The notes under the pieces: generated by a model
Told to the model about the DNA's origin: nothing
The model's input: the letters and a program-made list of their open reading frames with translations, nothing else
Database searches by the model: none
Origin: Gonatopus flavifemur
Lineage: Eukaryota; Arthropoda; Insecta; Hymenoptera; Dryinidae
Length of the DNA: 64,000 nt
Reading direction: 5' to 3'
Assembly: GCA_018340375.1 (NCBI GenBank)
Contig: JAFFJZ010000006.1
Span: 22,450,001 to 22,514,000 of the forward strand
In this document: piece after piece, positions 54,355-64,000 of the stretch
Layout of the letters: each line of letters begins with the position of its first letter
How positions within the stretch are numbered: the first letter of the stretch is position 1
Program-made: the position numbers and the translations under genes

Positions 54355-55149
54355 TGCCTGTGACTGAATTTCTTGCGCTTATTAATTATCACTTCATGAA
54401 GTGTATTCTTCCACAATTCGAGAAATGATTCTAAATCAAAAAAGTCAATGAAAGAATGTGATTACTTGAATAATCTGTTCAGAAACATGAAAATCATGAT
54501 GATTCGATCATTCGTTACATAAATATGCAGATTTCATGAGTGAAGTTTAATGCAGATGATTTTAATAATGTTGAAACTCTTTGGGGATGTGGATGCGAGG
54601 TTTATTTGAATTTTGGAAAATCAAATAAGAGGAGTGAGAGGAAGGGTGAAAAGGATGGATGTATGCCTTGATGCGATACGATGGGAATAATGAGGGTGGT
54701 GGTAGCATTAGCCAGGAAGGGAAAGGGAACGTCAAGGGAGAAATCGGGATTGGGTCTGCATCCGGCAGACGGCGAACTGGTTGCGAAACTTGCGAAGGCG
54801 CAGGGAGAAGAGTGCAATGAGAAGATGAGAAGGGGAGGTTATAGACGGATTGAAAACCAGGTCAGTACTAGGTCACTGAGCCCCGGTCGTCGTACCTAGC
54901 AAACAAATACGCGCGTTCGACTAGATCTCTCTCTCTCTCTTTCTCTCTTCTCCTTGTTCTCAACCACACCCCCTCATCCATCTATCCTTTCACCTGCATC
55001 AATCTGTTACCTTGATATTTCATCTAATTAAAAAGTGTATACATGAATCCGAATTGTCGTGAAACGATACCCAATAACTTCCACAACAGCTATGATACTA
55101 AATTATAATCCAAAAGCACTGTTACTGTAAAAACAAAAAAAAAACTCAC
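54355..55149. other. Unique DNA with a GC-richer, open patch
   Basis: At 54640-54900 base composition is less AT-rich than the surroundings and both strands are open (plus 54681-54899, minus 54602-54817). On the plus strand the patch contains AACCAG|GTCAGT, a possible splice donor, at 54856-54867. No domain is recognised, so I do not call an exon. (TC)n is at 54925-54948. Confidence 0.4.
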
Positions 55150-55206
55150 CACCCACCTGGATGAAACCGATATAGAGAACCAAACCAACGCTCTTCCATG
55201 GCTTAC
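55150..55206 (-). other. Candidate 57-base RS-exon / microexon
   Basis: On the minus strand the segment begins GTAAGCCATGG directly after a strong acceptor (TTTCTTTCTTTCCAG) and is followed by GTGAGT, a good donor. Two of its three frames are open; one reads KPWKSVGLVLYIGFIQVG, which is hydrophobic, and the third begins with TAA. I do not recognise the peptide. Its first bases also form a donor (CAG|GTAAGC), so it may be removed by recursive splicing and not kept in the mRNA. Confidence 0.4.
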
Positions 55207-55235
55207 CTGGAAAGAAAGAAAAAAACATATGGAAT
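55203..55235 (-). promoter_or_regulatory. Candidate recursive (zero-length) splice site
   Basis: Read on the minus strand, a pyrimidine tract (TTTTTTTCTTTCTTTCC) leads into AG|GTAAGC, an acceptor fused to a donor at 55206/55207. This is the arrangement of ratcheting points described in long Drosophila introns. The sequence supports the motif; use in splicing is inferred. Confidence 0.4.
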
Positions 55236-56447
55236 AGGATTAAAAATCAGATCAGGCTGCGCATATTATTCGAATAATTCAATTACGCGTTCTGAAATAA
55301 GACACGTGCTGGGACGGGATAGATAGAAGAAAAAAAGGCAATGAAAGAGCAACGAAGCTTGAACAGTGATTCCGCGCACGAAGGAGAGATCTCATTTTCG
55401 TAAGAGCATGGAATCGGTGGTGGGCTTTACAGGGAATTTGTAGAAATCCTACAGATCGGTTTTTTTCTCCCATTCTTTCTTTTTTTGTTTTGTTCTGTTC
55501 TCACAATGTGCTCTTTTGTTTTCAGTGATAAAACTTAGACGTGCATAAATATAAACAAATTGCTTGATACCGATCTATCTTTTCATCCATTATCATACAC
55601 ACACACACACACGAAAAACGAACATCTATCGGTTGCAGACTGTATTTCTCAAATATCATAAATCAGATTATATAGTGCAATGAAGGGAGAAATTTATACA
55701 TAAAATCGTATGGAAAAACACGAAGTACACCCACCCACCAACGAGTTATTTCGGAATAAAGGGATATGGGATTTCCAATCTAAATACCGCTATGTATAAC
55801 CACATGGAATATATTTGTTTAAAGAGATCCAAGGTCAAGGTGAATCATACGCGAGTCTCGATCTTTTTTTCCTCTTCATTGTAAAAAAACATTTGTAGAT
55901 ATACAAATCTTCGCTGCTTTTTCGTTTCAATGATTCTGAAATATATAAGAGATTGTTCTGGGTTTTGCTTTGCTCCTGTTTTTTCTTGTCCCTAAAAGAA
56001 ATTCGAGTACGTCATGAAATATTGGAGCGTAAAAATTTGACGCCAACTTGTTCCATGAAATCGTATCAAATCCTGATCTCTCGAAGATGTTTTTATTTTC
56101 ATGGAATGAGGTTGAGACTGTGTAGAGTAAATTTTCCTTTATTCGAAAAGAAATGTAGGAATGTACTGGGGGAGATTGAGGAGACACCATTTGTTCCTGA
56201 ATATTCTATTGAGAAGGAATATTTGGGTGATACTTCCTGATCCGCTGTGAATAATCAGCGTTGAAGGAACGAGTGTGAAACGCAGTAAAATTCGTGTTGA
56301 GACGATAATTGTTTCATTTTCGTATAAACAAGGGACAAAAGTATGGGGGGATTGAATGAAACATTTATTGAAACGAAGAAAGTATCATCCAAAACCCTCG
56401 CTAGGGGTTACTATACAGGGCATATTATAAGGGTCAGTTCTTACCAA
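55236..56447. other. Unique DNA, no gene confirmed
   Basis: Frames 55927-56190 (minus) and 55953-56240 (plus) overlap without motifs. A (CA)n tract is at 55596-55612. Confidence 0.5.
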
Positions 56448-56680
56448 AAAGATGTTCTTGAAGTTTGAATCGTTTATAAAAACGAAACGAAAAAGAAACC
56501 TGACAAAATCTGATAAATTGTGGGTGTTCATCTTCACAAATCAACTCCTTGGAACTAGAAACATTGTTCAAAGAATGTACTGCAAGATATCAGGCCATCA
56601 ACAGCTAAGTATTTCGTTATTCGATTGCCAATTCGTTTCAATAATCGGTTCACACTTCAGCAATATCCAAAAAGTTAGTT
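56448..56680 (+). mobile_element. AGTTTGAATCGTTTATAA hairpin repeat, copy 3
   Basis: GATGTTCTTGAAGTTTGAAT at the left and GGTTCACACTTCAGCAATAT at the right, with GAAACGAAAC / TTCGTTTC inside, follow the 8534-8757 copy. The frame 56452-56730 is a by-product. Confidence 0.7.
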
Positions 56681-57056
56681 CTAAAAGAAAACACGATCAG
56701 TTTCAAAACGTAAAAACGGTTAGTTCTTGAAAAATGATCCAATTTTTAGTGAAATGTTTTGCTTGTTCTGTTTATTTTTTTAAATCGAGTATCTAATATT
56801 GCCCTGTTACTGAATGAACTCTTCACCTCGTATCAAAGGGTATATTGAATTCAGCAGTGATATTCATTCTGGAAAAATAATACTTTATGCCCAAAGTAAA
56901 ATTAGGGAAGTATCAAATAATTCAAAAAATACTTGTCACACAAATGTTCTCCTTTTTCTTTTTTAGAAATCGAGTGTCCATCGTTTCGGTTAGTTCTTAA
57001 ATTTCCTTAGAATATGCCCTGCTACTATACATTTATATCTCAATATGTGTTTTTAG
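56681..57056. other. Unique AT-rich DNA
   Basis: No gene, TIR or other structure was recognised. Confidence 0.55.
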
Positions 57057-57615
57057 CCCTGGTGGAAAAATTTCACTGGAAATCACTGAGGAATTGCACT
57101 ATCAGAAATATCTGGAAGTTTGTTTCAATTACGTACATGAAATCCGGTTCATATACATCCCAGCAAACACGCCTGCTGGTGTTTCAAAGGGCCAGTGACG
57201 GCTCTTTAACGGCATTGCTGGACCATTGAAACGCCAGTAATCATTGTTTGTAGGGAGCTACATTAAATTTAATGTACAAGAACATGAAAAGACTATGCTA
57301 TACAGATTATGCTAGAGTTTACATTAAATTTAATGTAGGATATGTATGAAACTGAATTCATACACGTACTTGAAAAAAAAAACTTCCAGCAAAAACATTA
57401 AAATCAATGCAGAAATTCTCTAACAGGGTGTCAAAGATTTCAGTAATTTTCAGGAAAGTTTAGAATTTTCTGGAGATATTCAGAAAAATTTGTAGTGGGA
57501 AAAACGTGCCCCATAAACGATAGTGTTCAAGGTTTTTTAGGGTTCCAGAAAAAATTTTGTAATGAAATTGAGAAAAAATTTTCAAAGATTTCCAGGGAAA
57601 TTTCCTCCACTAGGG
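57057..57615. mobile_element. CCCTGGTGGAAAAATTTC element, host of a small MITE
   Basis: CCCTGGTGGAAAAATTTCAC is mirrored by GGGAAATTTCCTCCACTAGGG's inverse at 57615. The interior includes ACATTAAATTTAATGTA palindromes. The CCCAGCAAACA MITE (57159-57255) is inserted in it. Confidence 0.7.
57159..57255. mobile_element. CCCAGCAAACA small MITE, copy 2
   Basis: GGTGTTTCAAAGGGCCAGTG, ACGGCATTGCTGGACCATTG and CGCCAGTAATCATTGTTTG match 18915-19022, with about ten bases fewer in the right arm. Confidence 0.85.
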
Positions 57616-57860
57616 AGGGTTGAATCTTGAAAGCCTATGTTCCATTTTGGCAATCGTTTGACTCAGTCCTGATCCATCCATCCCCAGTATTCGAATGTAT
57701 ATAAAAAAAGTGGTTAGAATCCTGGGGAAAAATTCTCACTGCGAATCACTCAGATTTTCAGTGGAGAGTTTCAGTGAAGAATTCAGAGTTCTTCAGAAAT
57801 ATTCATAAATATCCAGGAAAATTTTCAGTGGAAAAACGTACTCGATAAGTGAGTTTTTCA

Positions 57861-58082
57861 CACTCAGAGAAAAAAAGTTGCCGAAACAGCAAACCTGGGA
57901 AATTTGCTTTGCTGATACGGCAAGACTTTTGCCAATCCAGAATTGTAGATATACAGACGGGTAGACAATTTTGCTGAATCAGCAAATATCTTGCTAAAAT
58001 AGCAATATTTTTGCCGTTAACAGCAACTGTGTTGCTAATTCAGCAAAGCAGATTTTTCGGAATTGCTTTTTCAGCAAGAATT
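57861..58082. repeat. CAGCAAA-word repeat, copy 2
   Basis: GCCGAAACAGCAAAC, TTGCTGAATCAGCAAATA, AAATAGCAATATTTTTGCC and TTGCTAATTCAGCAAAGC alternate on both strands. Loose outer arms are AAAAAAGTTGCCG and TTTTTCAGCAAG. Same vocabulary as 45838-46041. Confidence 0.6.
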
Positions 58083-59189
58083 CTTCACATTTCTTCAGGT
58101 TTTGCGGTGAAATTCAGAGAGATTTTCAGAAGTTTTCACGAGGTGAATCATATATGAAATATATAAAACATTCTTTGTGAAATCAACCCCACCCCTTGTA
58201 CGGTTTCATTTCGAAGATAAAGATCTCAAAGCCTGATGAAAATTTCAGTTCTTCAAGCATGGCACAGAGATCCCAATTAGGATTATAAGGATGATATCTC
58301 GAAGACATCGACCATAACATACGGTGGTTTTATAGAAGAGCTCTGTAGGGTCTCCTGAACCGTACATTATATGTCTTTAGAACCTCTTTAAGACTTTCTA
58401 ACATTGTTCTTATAATACTGACAAAAGAGGTCATAATATTACCGCCCTCCTGTCAACTTCTCAATTGATATTCAGTTTATTTGTCACAATAATGTATTTT
58501 AATTGGAAATATCGTATACATAAGTTTCCCTCATTCTCGCAATTCCCCAGGACTCTCGACAACGCTATGATGAAATATCCAATGATCCCTCGGTCTCTCA
58601 ACCGCAATATATTTCACGCTGGAATATTTATATCGTTTTTTTTTTGGGAGAATTTATGAGGTTCGTGGAAGAAAAAAATGAAACTGTTGAGTAAAGAACG
58701 TCGAACTGTGAATACAACTTCTCGCTGACAAGTAACGAATTCATTTTGTCGCTATTTTCAAGATTTATACATATAATTTTGAGGATGAATGTGAAGTGTG
58801 AGAGCTTTAGTGGGATTAATGAATTTATCAATTCGATTTATGACACTCCGTTGGATACCGCGTTGGACGGACTTGAGTGATTCATATGGAAAATAATTCA
58901 AAAAACAATGTAATAAATTTTGTTGCAAAGAAAAGGATTTTTATATTTTATCGATGCGTATGTCGCAATAATTTTTGAAGAAAAAAACTTTATTTGTTGC
59001 AATGAAATTTTATCCTTCTTGCATAAATTTTTGTCCAGTTTGCGACAAATGAGCTGTTTACCTTTATTCTTCTTCTTTCTCAAAACAAAAACAAAGATAA
59101 TAATTCAGCATGATTGTACTTAAATCTTCAAAGACTAGACTTTGGGAAAAATTAAATTGAACTTGTTTTCCGTTTCAATGTTTTGCTTT
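58083..59189. other. Unique AT-rich DNA, no gene seen
   Basis: Short overlapping frames only; no TIRs were identified. Confidence 0.55.
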
Positions 59190-59394
59190 CCCATTTAGCA
59201 TTTCCGTTAGAACCTCGTATTAAGAAGTACCTGTTTTTCAATTTAAAAATGGAATATTACAAAATTAACTCACAGAAATATCGTTGGAATATCACTATAA
59301 TATTACTGTTGTCATTTTCATGACAGGTACTTTCAAGATAGCATCAATATCGCTGCAATATTAATGCAAGGTTCTAACAGAAATGCTCAGTGGG
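59190..59394. mobile_element. CCCAYTKAGCAT MITE, copy 2
   Basis: It starts CCCATTTAGCATTTCCGTTA and ends AACAGAAATGCTCAGTGGG. The right arm ACAGGTACTTTCAAGATAGC matches copy 1 at 9411-9684; the left arm is shorter. Confidence 0.8.
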
Positions 59395-59469
59395 TTGTCG
59401 TCAATACAAATTCGCGTATACACATTAGGATGTCTCATTTTCGGGCGATATTTTTTTTTCTCTGTCCTA

Positions 59470-59957
59470 CAGTAGCGCTCAAATTAATTGGAACACCAGG
59501 GAAATTACTACAATTTTTACATGACACACAGTTTATTAACCAAAAAAGCTACAAACAGTATCCTAATAATTAATATGTCCTCCATTGTTCTTGAAAACCC
59601 AGGTAGCAGTGCCCTGGTGAAGTGTCAGGAACGTAGTTGGAAAGTATTTGGAACGTGGATTTAAGCGTATACCGAGCGTCAAGTGGAACATTAAGAGTGG
59701 TTCGAACGTACATTTGAAGTGTGTGAAGCGTATCCGAAGAAACCCCAATTTCATAAAAACCGGGCTTCACGCACGGAAGCGTAATCCAAAAGTGGATAGG
59801 AAGCATATGAGAAGTATTAGGAAAGTAATCTGAAACATGCTTACGCTTCCGTTACTCTTTATGACACGCTTCCCTCTCACCAGGGTGGTGCCAACTGTCG
59901 TACAGCAGAAAGAGCACAATTATTCATCTGGTGTTCCAATTAATTTGAGCGCTACTG
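59470..59957. mobile_element. Tc1-like MITE with perfect 30-base TIRs and TA duplication
   Basis: 59470-59499 (CAGTAGCGCTCAAATTAATT...) is the exact reverse complement of 59928-59957, flanked by TA at 59468-59469 and 59958-59959. The CAGTAGCGCTCAAA...TTGG type of end is typical of Tc1-like elements. There is no transposase. Another hairpin element occupies the middle. Confidence 0.92.
59598..59894. mobile_element. CCCAGGTAGCAGTGCC element (AAGCGTA words) nested in the Tc1-like MITE
   Basis: GTGCCCTGGTGAAGTGTCAG at the left is mirrored by TGACACGCTTCCCTCTCACC with AGGGTGGTGCC. AAGCGTATCC, GAAGCGTAATCC and TTACGCTTCC recur inside. Opposed frames 59563-59754, 59570-59806 and 59648-59833 are by-products. 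Confidence 0.65.
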
Positions 59958-59984
59958 TACCTGAAAATTTGATATTCTATAGCG

Positions 59985-60648
59985 AATAAAAAATATTCCC
60001 ATAGGAAAACAAAATTCTGACTGAATTGGAGGCTTAGCTCATTTAAAAATTCGATTCCCCATTTGAATAACACAGGGAACTGGTGAACTTTGGTTTTGAC
60101 TCGATTTTACGGTGTTCAAAAAGTTGTTTTCGAGTGAATGAATATGATGGGATTGCAGGGAATAAAATTTGCTACAAAAAAGTTCCCATGAGATAAAGCT
60201 GTACGAGCAATAGTTTTAGAGTTACAGAGTTTGGAAGGTGAACTTTAATAATTGCTTATTGAAATTTACATTTAATTATTGTATCTGAATAAGTACTTCC
60301 TGAGGTTATAAATTTTAGAACCTCGTAAAGTGTATTATAAGTTAATTCCGCATGTGAGACCAATAAATACAAAATTATAAGAGCTTTGATGTTGATTTCG
60401 ATTAAAGTTAACTCCCAAAACTATTGATCGTACACAGCTTTATTCCATGGCAACTTTTTTGCAGTAAATTTCCTACCCTAAAAGTCCATCATATTAATTT
60501 TTTCGAAAAAAAATTTGTTCAACACCGAAAAACCCGAGTCGAAATGTGTTATTTAAATGAGAAACTGAATTTTCGGATGAGTTAAGCCTCTTATTCACTT
60601 GGAATTTCTTTCCCAACGGGAATATATTTTTTCCCAAAAATAAAACCC
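59985..60648. mobile_element. Long hairpin element (AAAAATATTCCCATAGG ends)
   Basis: The left arm AAAAAATATTCCCATAGGAA, AATTGGAGGCTTAGCTCATT and AAATTCGATTCCCCATTTGA is mirrored through to AAATGAGAAACTGAATTTTC, GATGAGTTAAGCCTCTTATT and CCCAACGGGAATATATTTTT. Inner words AGTTCCCATGAGATAAAGCT and CTTTATTCCATGGCAACTTT also pair, so about 660 bases form one imperfect palindrome. Confidence 0.75.
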
Positions 60649-63600
60649 CCTAATACACACGCAGTTGATTGATGCTACGGTAATCGTGATAACCGGTAAT
60701 ACAATATTACTCATAAACGTTCTACGACACGAGTATTTTTTCCCTCTGATATTTCTCCTCTCTTTCGCTTCTGGTTCAATGTATTCGTTTCCCAGATTTT
60801 ATTATGGATGCAAAGATAAGCGAAAGCCACGTCGAGTAAGCTCGAATCGACTAACCTACTACCAAACCTTACTTCAATGCGTCCTTATCTTTCCCAAAGT
60901 GCCTCTACCCATTGTCGGTCCTGCTATATTTTTAATGATGCTGCTAAAACAGAGAGGTAGTCACGAGTCCCTCATTTTTGCTTTAGAATGACGAATCGTG
61001 CTACCGTGCACAAAGGAACGTCCTTGAATTTTTCTTCTTGACTCGTGTGCGGATTGGAAAAATAAAAAAGAAAAAGGAAACAAAATTTTCGTGGAGGTAG
61101 GAAAAAATCGCAAAAGGAGAAAATGTGGGTTGGAAAATTTCATAAGATTCAGTTGAAAAAGTAAATAATGTTGATTATGAAAAAAAAAACTTTGGAAAAG
61201 ATGATGTTTAATGTAGTTTACATTTAATTGAAATATTTCGAGTACCTTTTGCTTGAACCCAATTTGTACTTCAATTTTTGAATACGGGTTAAGTAAAATG
61301 AATATGAAGCACCTTCCCAAGGTCTTTTTACGCGCGAATACACTTCTCTAATCCAGTACCCTTTTTGGATACATTAAAGGAAATATTAAACTTAATTACA
61401 AAATTCAATATTCATCGATCGCAAATGAGTAATAATAATTCCTCTTTTAATTTCTTTCTGTTTTTTCCCCTCGATTTAATGAGATGAAAATAAATCCCCT
61501 TGACGGAATACATACATATATTCAATTGAAAAAGTACACATATTCGCCAGAATTGTGTATTTCATCGTCTGTAAAGTTTCCTTTTCGCGGTGCTCTAATG
61601 TAGCTCGATACGCACAGCAATCACACAAAATTAAAAGACAACAACAGAAGAAAAATACAGCAAAAAAATTGGAGAAAGGAGAGAAAAGCGGCAAAAGATG
61701 AAGATGATATTGCTTTTGGACACACGTGGGAAATCATGATTGCAGTGGCTGTGCATTCAAGAAAGGGAAAGGTTCGTGCGCATCCAAGAGGCTTGACAAA
61801 CCGTTCAGGGAATAAACCAACCTTCTCAAACTTGAAAAAAGTAAATGGTCTCTGGTTTTGAAGGGAAAGCGATACAATAAGGAGAATGGTAATCAGCATA
61901 CAGAGGAGTTATTTTCATTTCTTTGTTTCTTTTTCTTCTAAACCTACCGCTGAGGAATTCAATTTTTGAAGCATCCAGAGAATACGATTCTAAAGAATAC
62001 CGAATTTATAAAAAGTTCAGAAATTTTGATCCTTCGAAACTGAAATTCTTCTTTGCAGCATTTCAGAGTGATTTGATCGGGGAAAAAAATTCCACCTCGT
62101 GGAGGCACTTATTCCATTCAAGCGTGACAAACTGAAAAACTGTACAAGTTTTCGCAACAATTCACAGTACAATTGGATCCGGCTGAGCAAAAATGTAAGC
62201 TGCTCAAGCATAATTTTTGATTCTCGGGTCACTAAATAAAATTTCATTGGTTCTCCGTGTGGAACTGAAATTTATATAAGAGCTTTATCGAATAATCTTT
62301 GAACTCTGGATTTTTCACCTAGCCGGAGTAGATAAGCCCGAACCATTTACCCTGAGAGGAAATTATGAAAATGAAAGAGCCGTTGAATCGAGTGAATCTA
62401 AAGCAGGGAAGTTGAATTGTGGAAAGTTTGTTTTAAGGCAGTAGAACTCACTCTCTCTCTCTCTCTCGCTTATAATTTTCACTCAAACTCATTTTCTTTC
62501 TCCTCTCGTGAAGTATTTCATATGGATTTGTTCACTCAATGATTTATACTTATTAAACATTCGTTAACCTCATTATTTCCAAATCGCAGCAGGTTTAATT
62601 GACAGATTTTACGTTTTCTAAAGGCATGTCGCTATTGAATACGTAACCTCGCTGTTGAAACAACAACGGAAAAGCCTGCAAATTCATTTATTATTATGCA
62701 AGCTGGGCTCCGTGATTGATCGAACGACAAATACCGTTCGAAACAAACACATGCTCGAAACTAACGATAAATACATATTACGGTTGCTATATGGAGGCGT
62801 ATAGAACAAAACCCGATAAGATTTATTATCGCTCCTATAATTAATTCAATGACTTCAGGGAACCGAAGCTTTGGAAAGTTTTTGACGTGTATTTCAGAAC
62901 GCGGTGGAGAACCATTCTCCTATATGCCGAGAGAATAAAGGGGAGAAAAACGTCGAATGGAATTCTAAGAGTTTCGAATCACTCGACTCGACGGATCATA
63001 AGGTTCACGCAAACACTTGAGGGAAGGATAGAATAGGGAAGGAAGATACAAAAAAAACCGCAGGTGACACTGACTTATTTGGTATTCTTTCTATCGCTTC
63101 AAACGTTTATCTTTACTTTGCCATGTTTATCGAAAGGATAGAAAATCGAATTTCATATTCTTCTGATAACCTCCTCTCTTCTCACACCTCCCTCGCTCCG
63201 TGATGCCTTGATTTATTTATCCTCCTTCCATATCGTATTTTTACCTTGAGATATCAATACGAATGAACTATATTCGCTGACATTTTGCAACCACCTTCCA
63301 AAAATTTGAAGAAAATGAAGAACGACTTGGCCAATAATTCGCAGTTGATAAATTCTGAGGGAACAATTCTATATCGAATATTATGATATTACACAACACT
63401 TCTTTTTCTGTTATCGCAAAGTATCTTGTATAGCATTATAGCGTATATAAAAGATTTGCGTTGATCAAGCGAGATGAAAAATCCTATCCATTCATACTTC
63501 CCACCTTTCAAACATTTTCCCGTTCCTGCGGTTGAATCGTTTCGCCTTCGGGGCAATAACACACATATTACGTGACATTATCGCGGTCTGTTGGCTCTTT

Positions 63601-64000
63601 TTTCCAGCCCACGCAATCCTTCATTGGGTTAATTTTCCTTTTTCCCCTTTACTTGAGATGAAATACGACGAAAAGGGATGTTGCCATTCCGATAATCATA
63701 TTTCGCTGTTGTGTTTTCTTTTTGTGTGTTGTTTTCATTTCAATACCTTCATTTCCCCTTTTTATTATAGGTGCAAATTATCGGGAGTCTTGTAATTCGC
63801 AATTAAGTAAAGCGAATGGCTCGGATATGTATAGAATGAATAAATCAAATATAGAGCAAGTAGCCGACGTTGAACGTAGAAGAAAAGAGGAAGAAGAGAA
63901 GAGGCATCAAAGAGCTCGAGAGGACGGAGGAAAAGGATTTGGATTATCGACTTTCCCGACCGTTATATTTCCATGCATAACTAATGAAGCTCTACCAGAA
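60649..64000. other. Unique DNA to window end, no gene confirmed
   Basis: Frames up to 119 codons (minus 60961-61320; plus 60665-60991) are in AT-rich sequence and carry no motif I recognise. A (TC)n tract lies at 62450-62467. The last 200 bases are purine-rich. Exons of a spliced gene could be missed here. Confidence 0.45.

Noticed and set aside
60961..61320. 119-codon minus-strand frame rich in Phe/Leu
   Set aside because: Composition follows the poly-A/T-rich sequence; no membrane-protein family or splice structure recognised.

Overview
The window looks like insect nuclear DNA. It is AT-rich and spliced-gene-poor, with arthropod-type Tc1/mariner, hAT-like and foldback elements and many short simple-sequence tracts. 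It could be hymenopteran, but nothing in the sequence settles the species. I see no intact host protein gene. Almost all the longer open frames lie inside repeats or look like chance frames in AT-rich DNA.

The window is a gene desert packed with DNA transposons, mostly short non-autonomous ones (MITE-like) with terminal inverted repeats (TIRs). Only three stretches carry recognisable transposon coding remnants. (1) A nearly complete mariner lies at 27024-28304; its transposase frame (27205-28233) is broken by one in-frame TAA. (2) A Tc1/mariner-superfamily relative at 48312-49307 keeps an N-terminal piece and a frameshifted C-terminal piece of its transposase. (3) A 4.3-kb TIR element at 30391-34718 carries a decayed open frame (31777-32421) of an unassigned transposon protein family. 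A 0.54-kb deletion-derivative-like relative of it lies at 9771-10312.

Layout: 1-1.15 kb holds the end of a CTCTGAA-type element with a MITE inside. 1.2-7.3 kb is mostly unique sequence with a few MITEs. 7.3-11.1 kb is a MITE cluster. 11.1-15.2 kb is repeat-poor. 15.2-29.7 kb contains two inverted, almost identical 1.1-kb copies of a CACTGTAAAA element, 12 kb apart, plus nested clusters at 19.4-20.3 and 26.4-28.5 kb. 30.4-35.3 kb is the large TIR element and its insertions. 37.9-42.8 kb is a foldback element followed by a six-insertion nest. 45.5-50.9 kb is another nest. 54-60.6 kb has scattered MITEs. 60.6-64 kb is unique.

Points of most interest: (a) elements nested up to three deep, where a second, uninterrupted copy elsewhere in the window serves as an empty site; (b) tRNA-like sequences with Pol III A/B-box motifs in or beside three different repeat families; (c) many MITE families built by repeating a family-specific short word on both strands; (d) on the minus strand at about 55.2 kb, a polypyrimidine tract joined directly to CAG|GTAAGC, followed 57 bases on by GTGAGT, which has the form of a recursive splice site with an RS-exon and would place this desert inside a long intron of a minus-strand gene. 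All family names come from recognition of motifs; no database search was possible.
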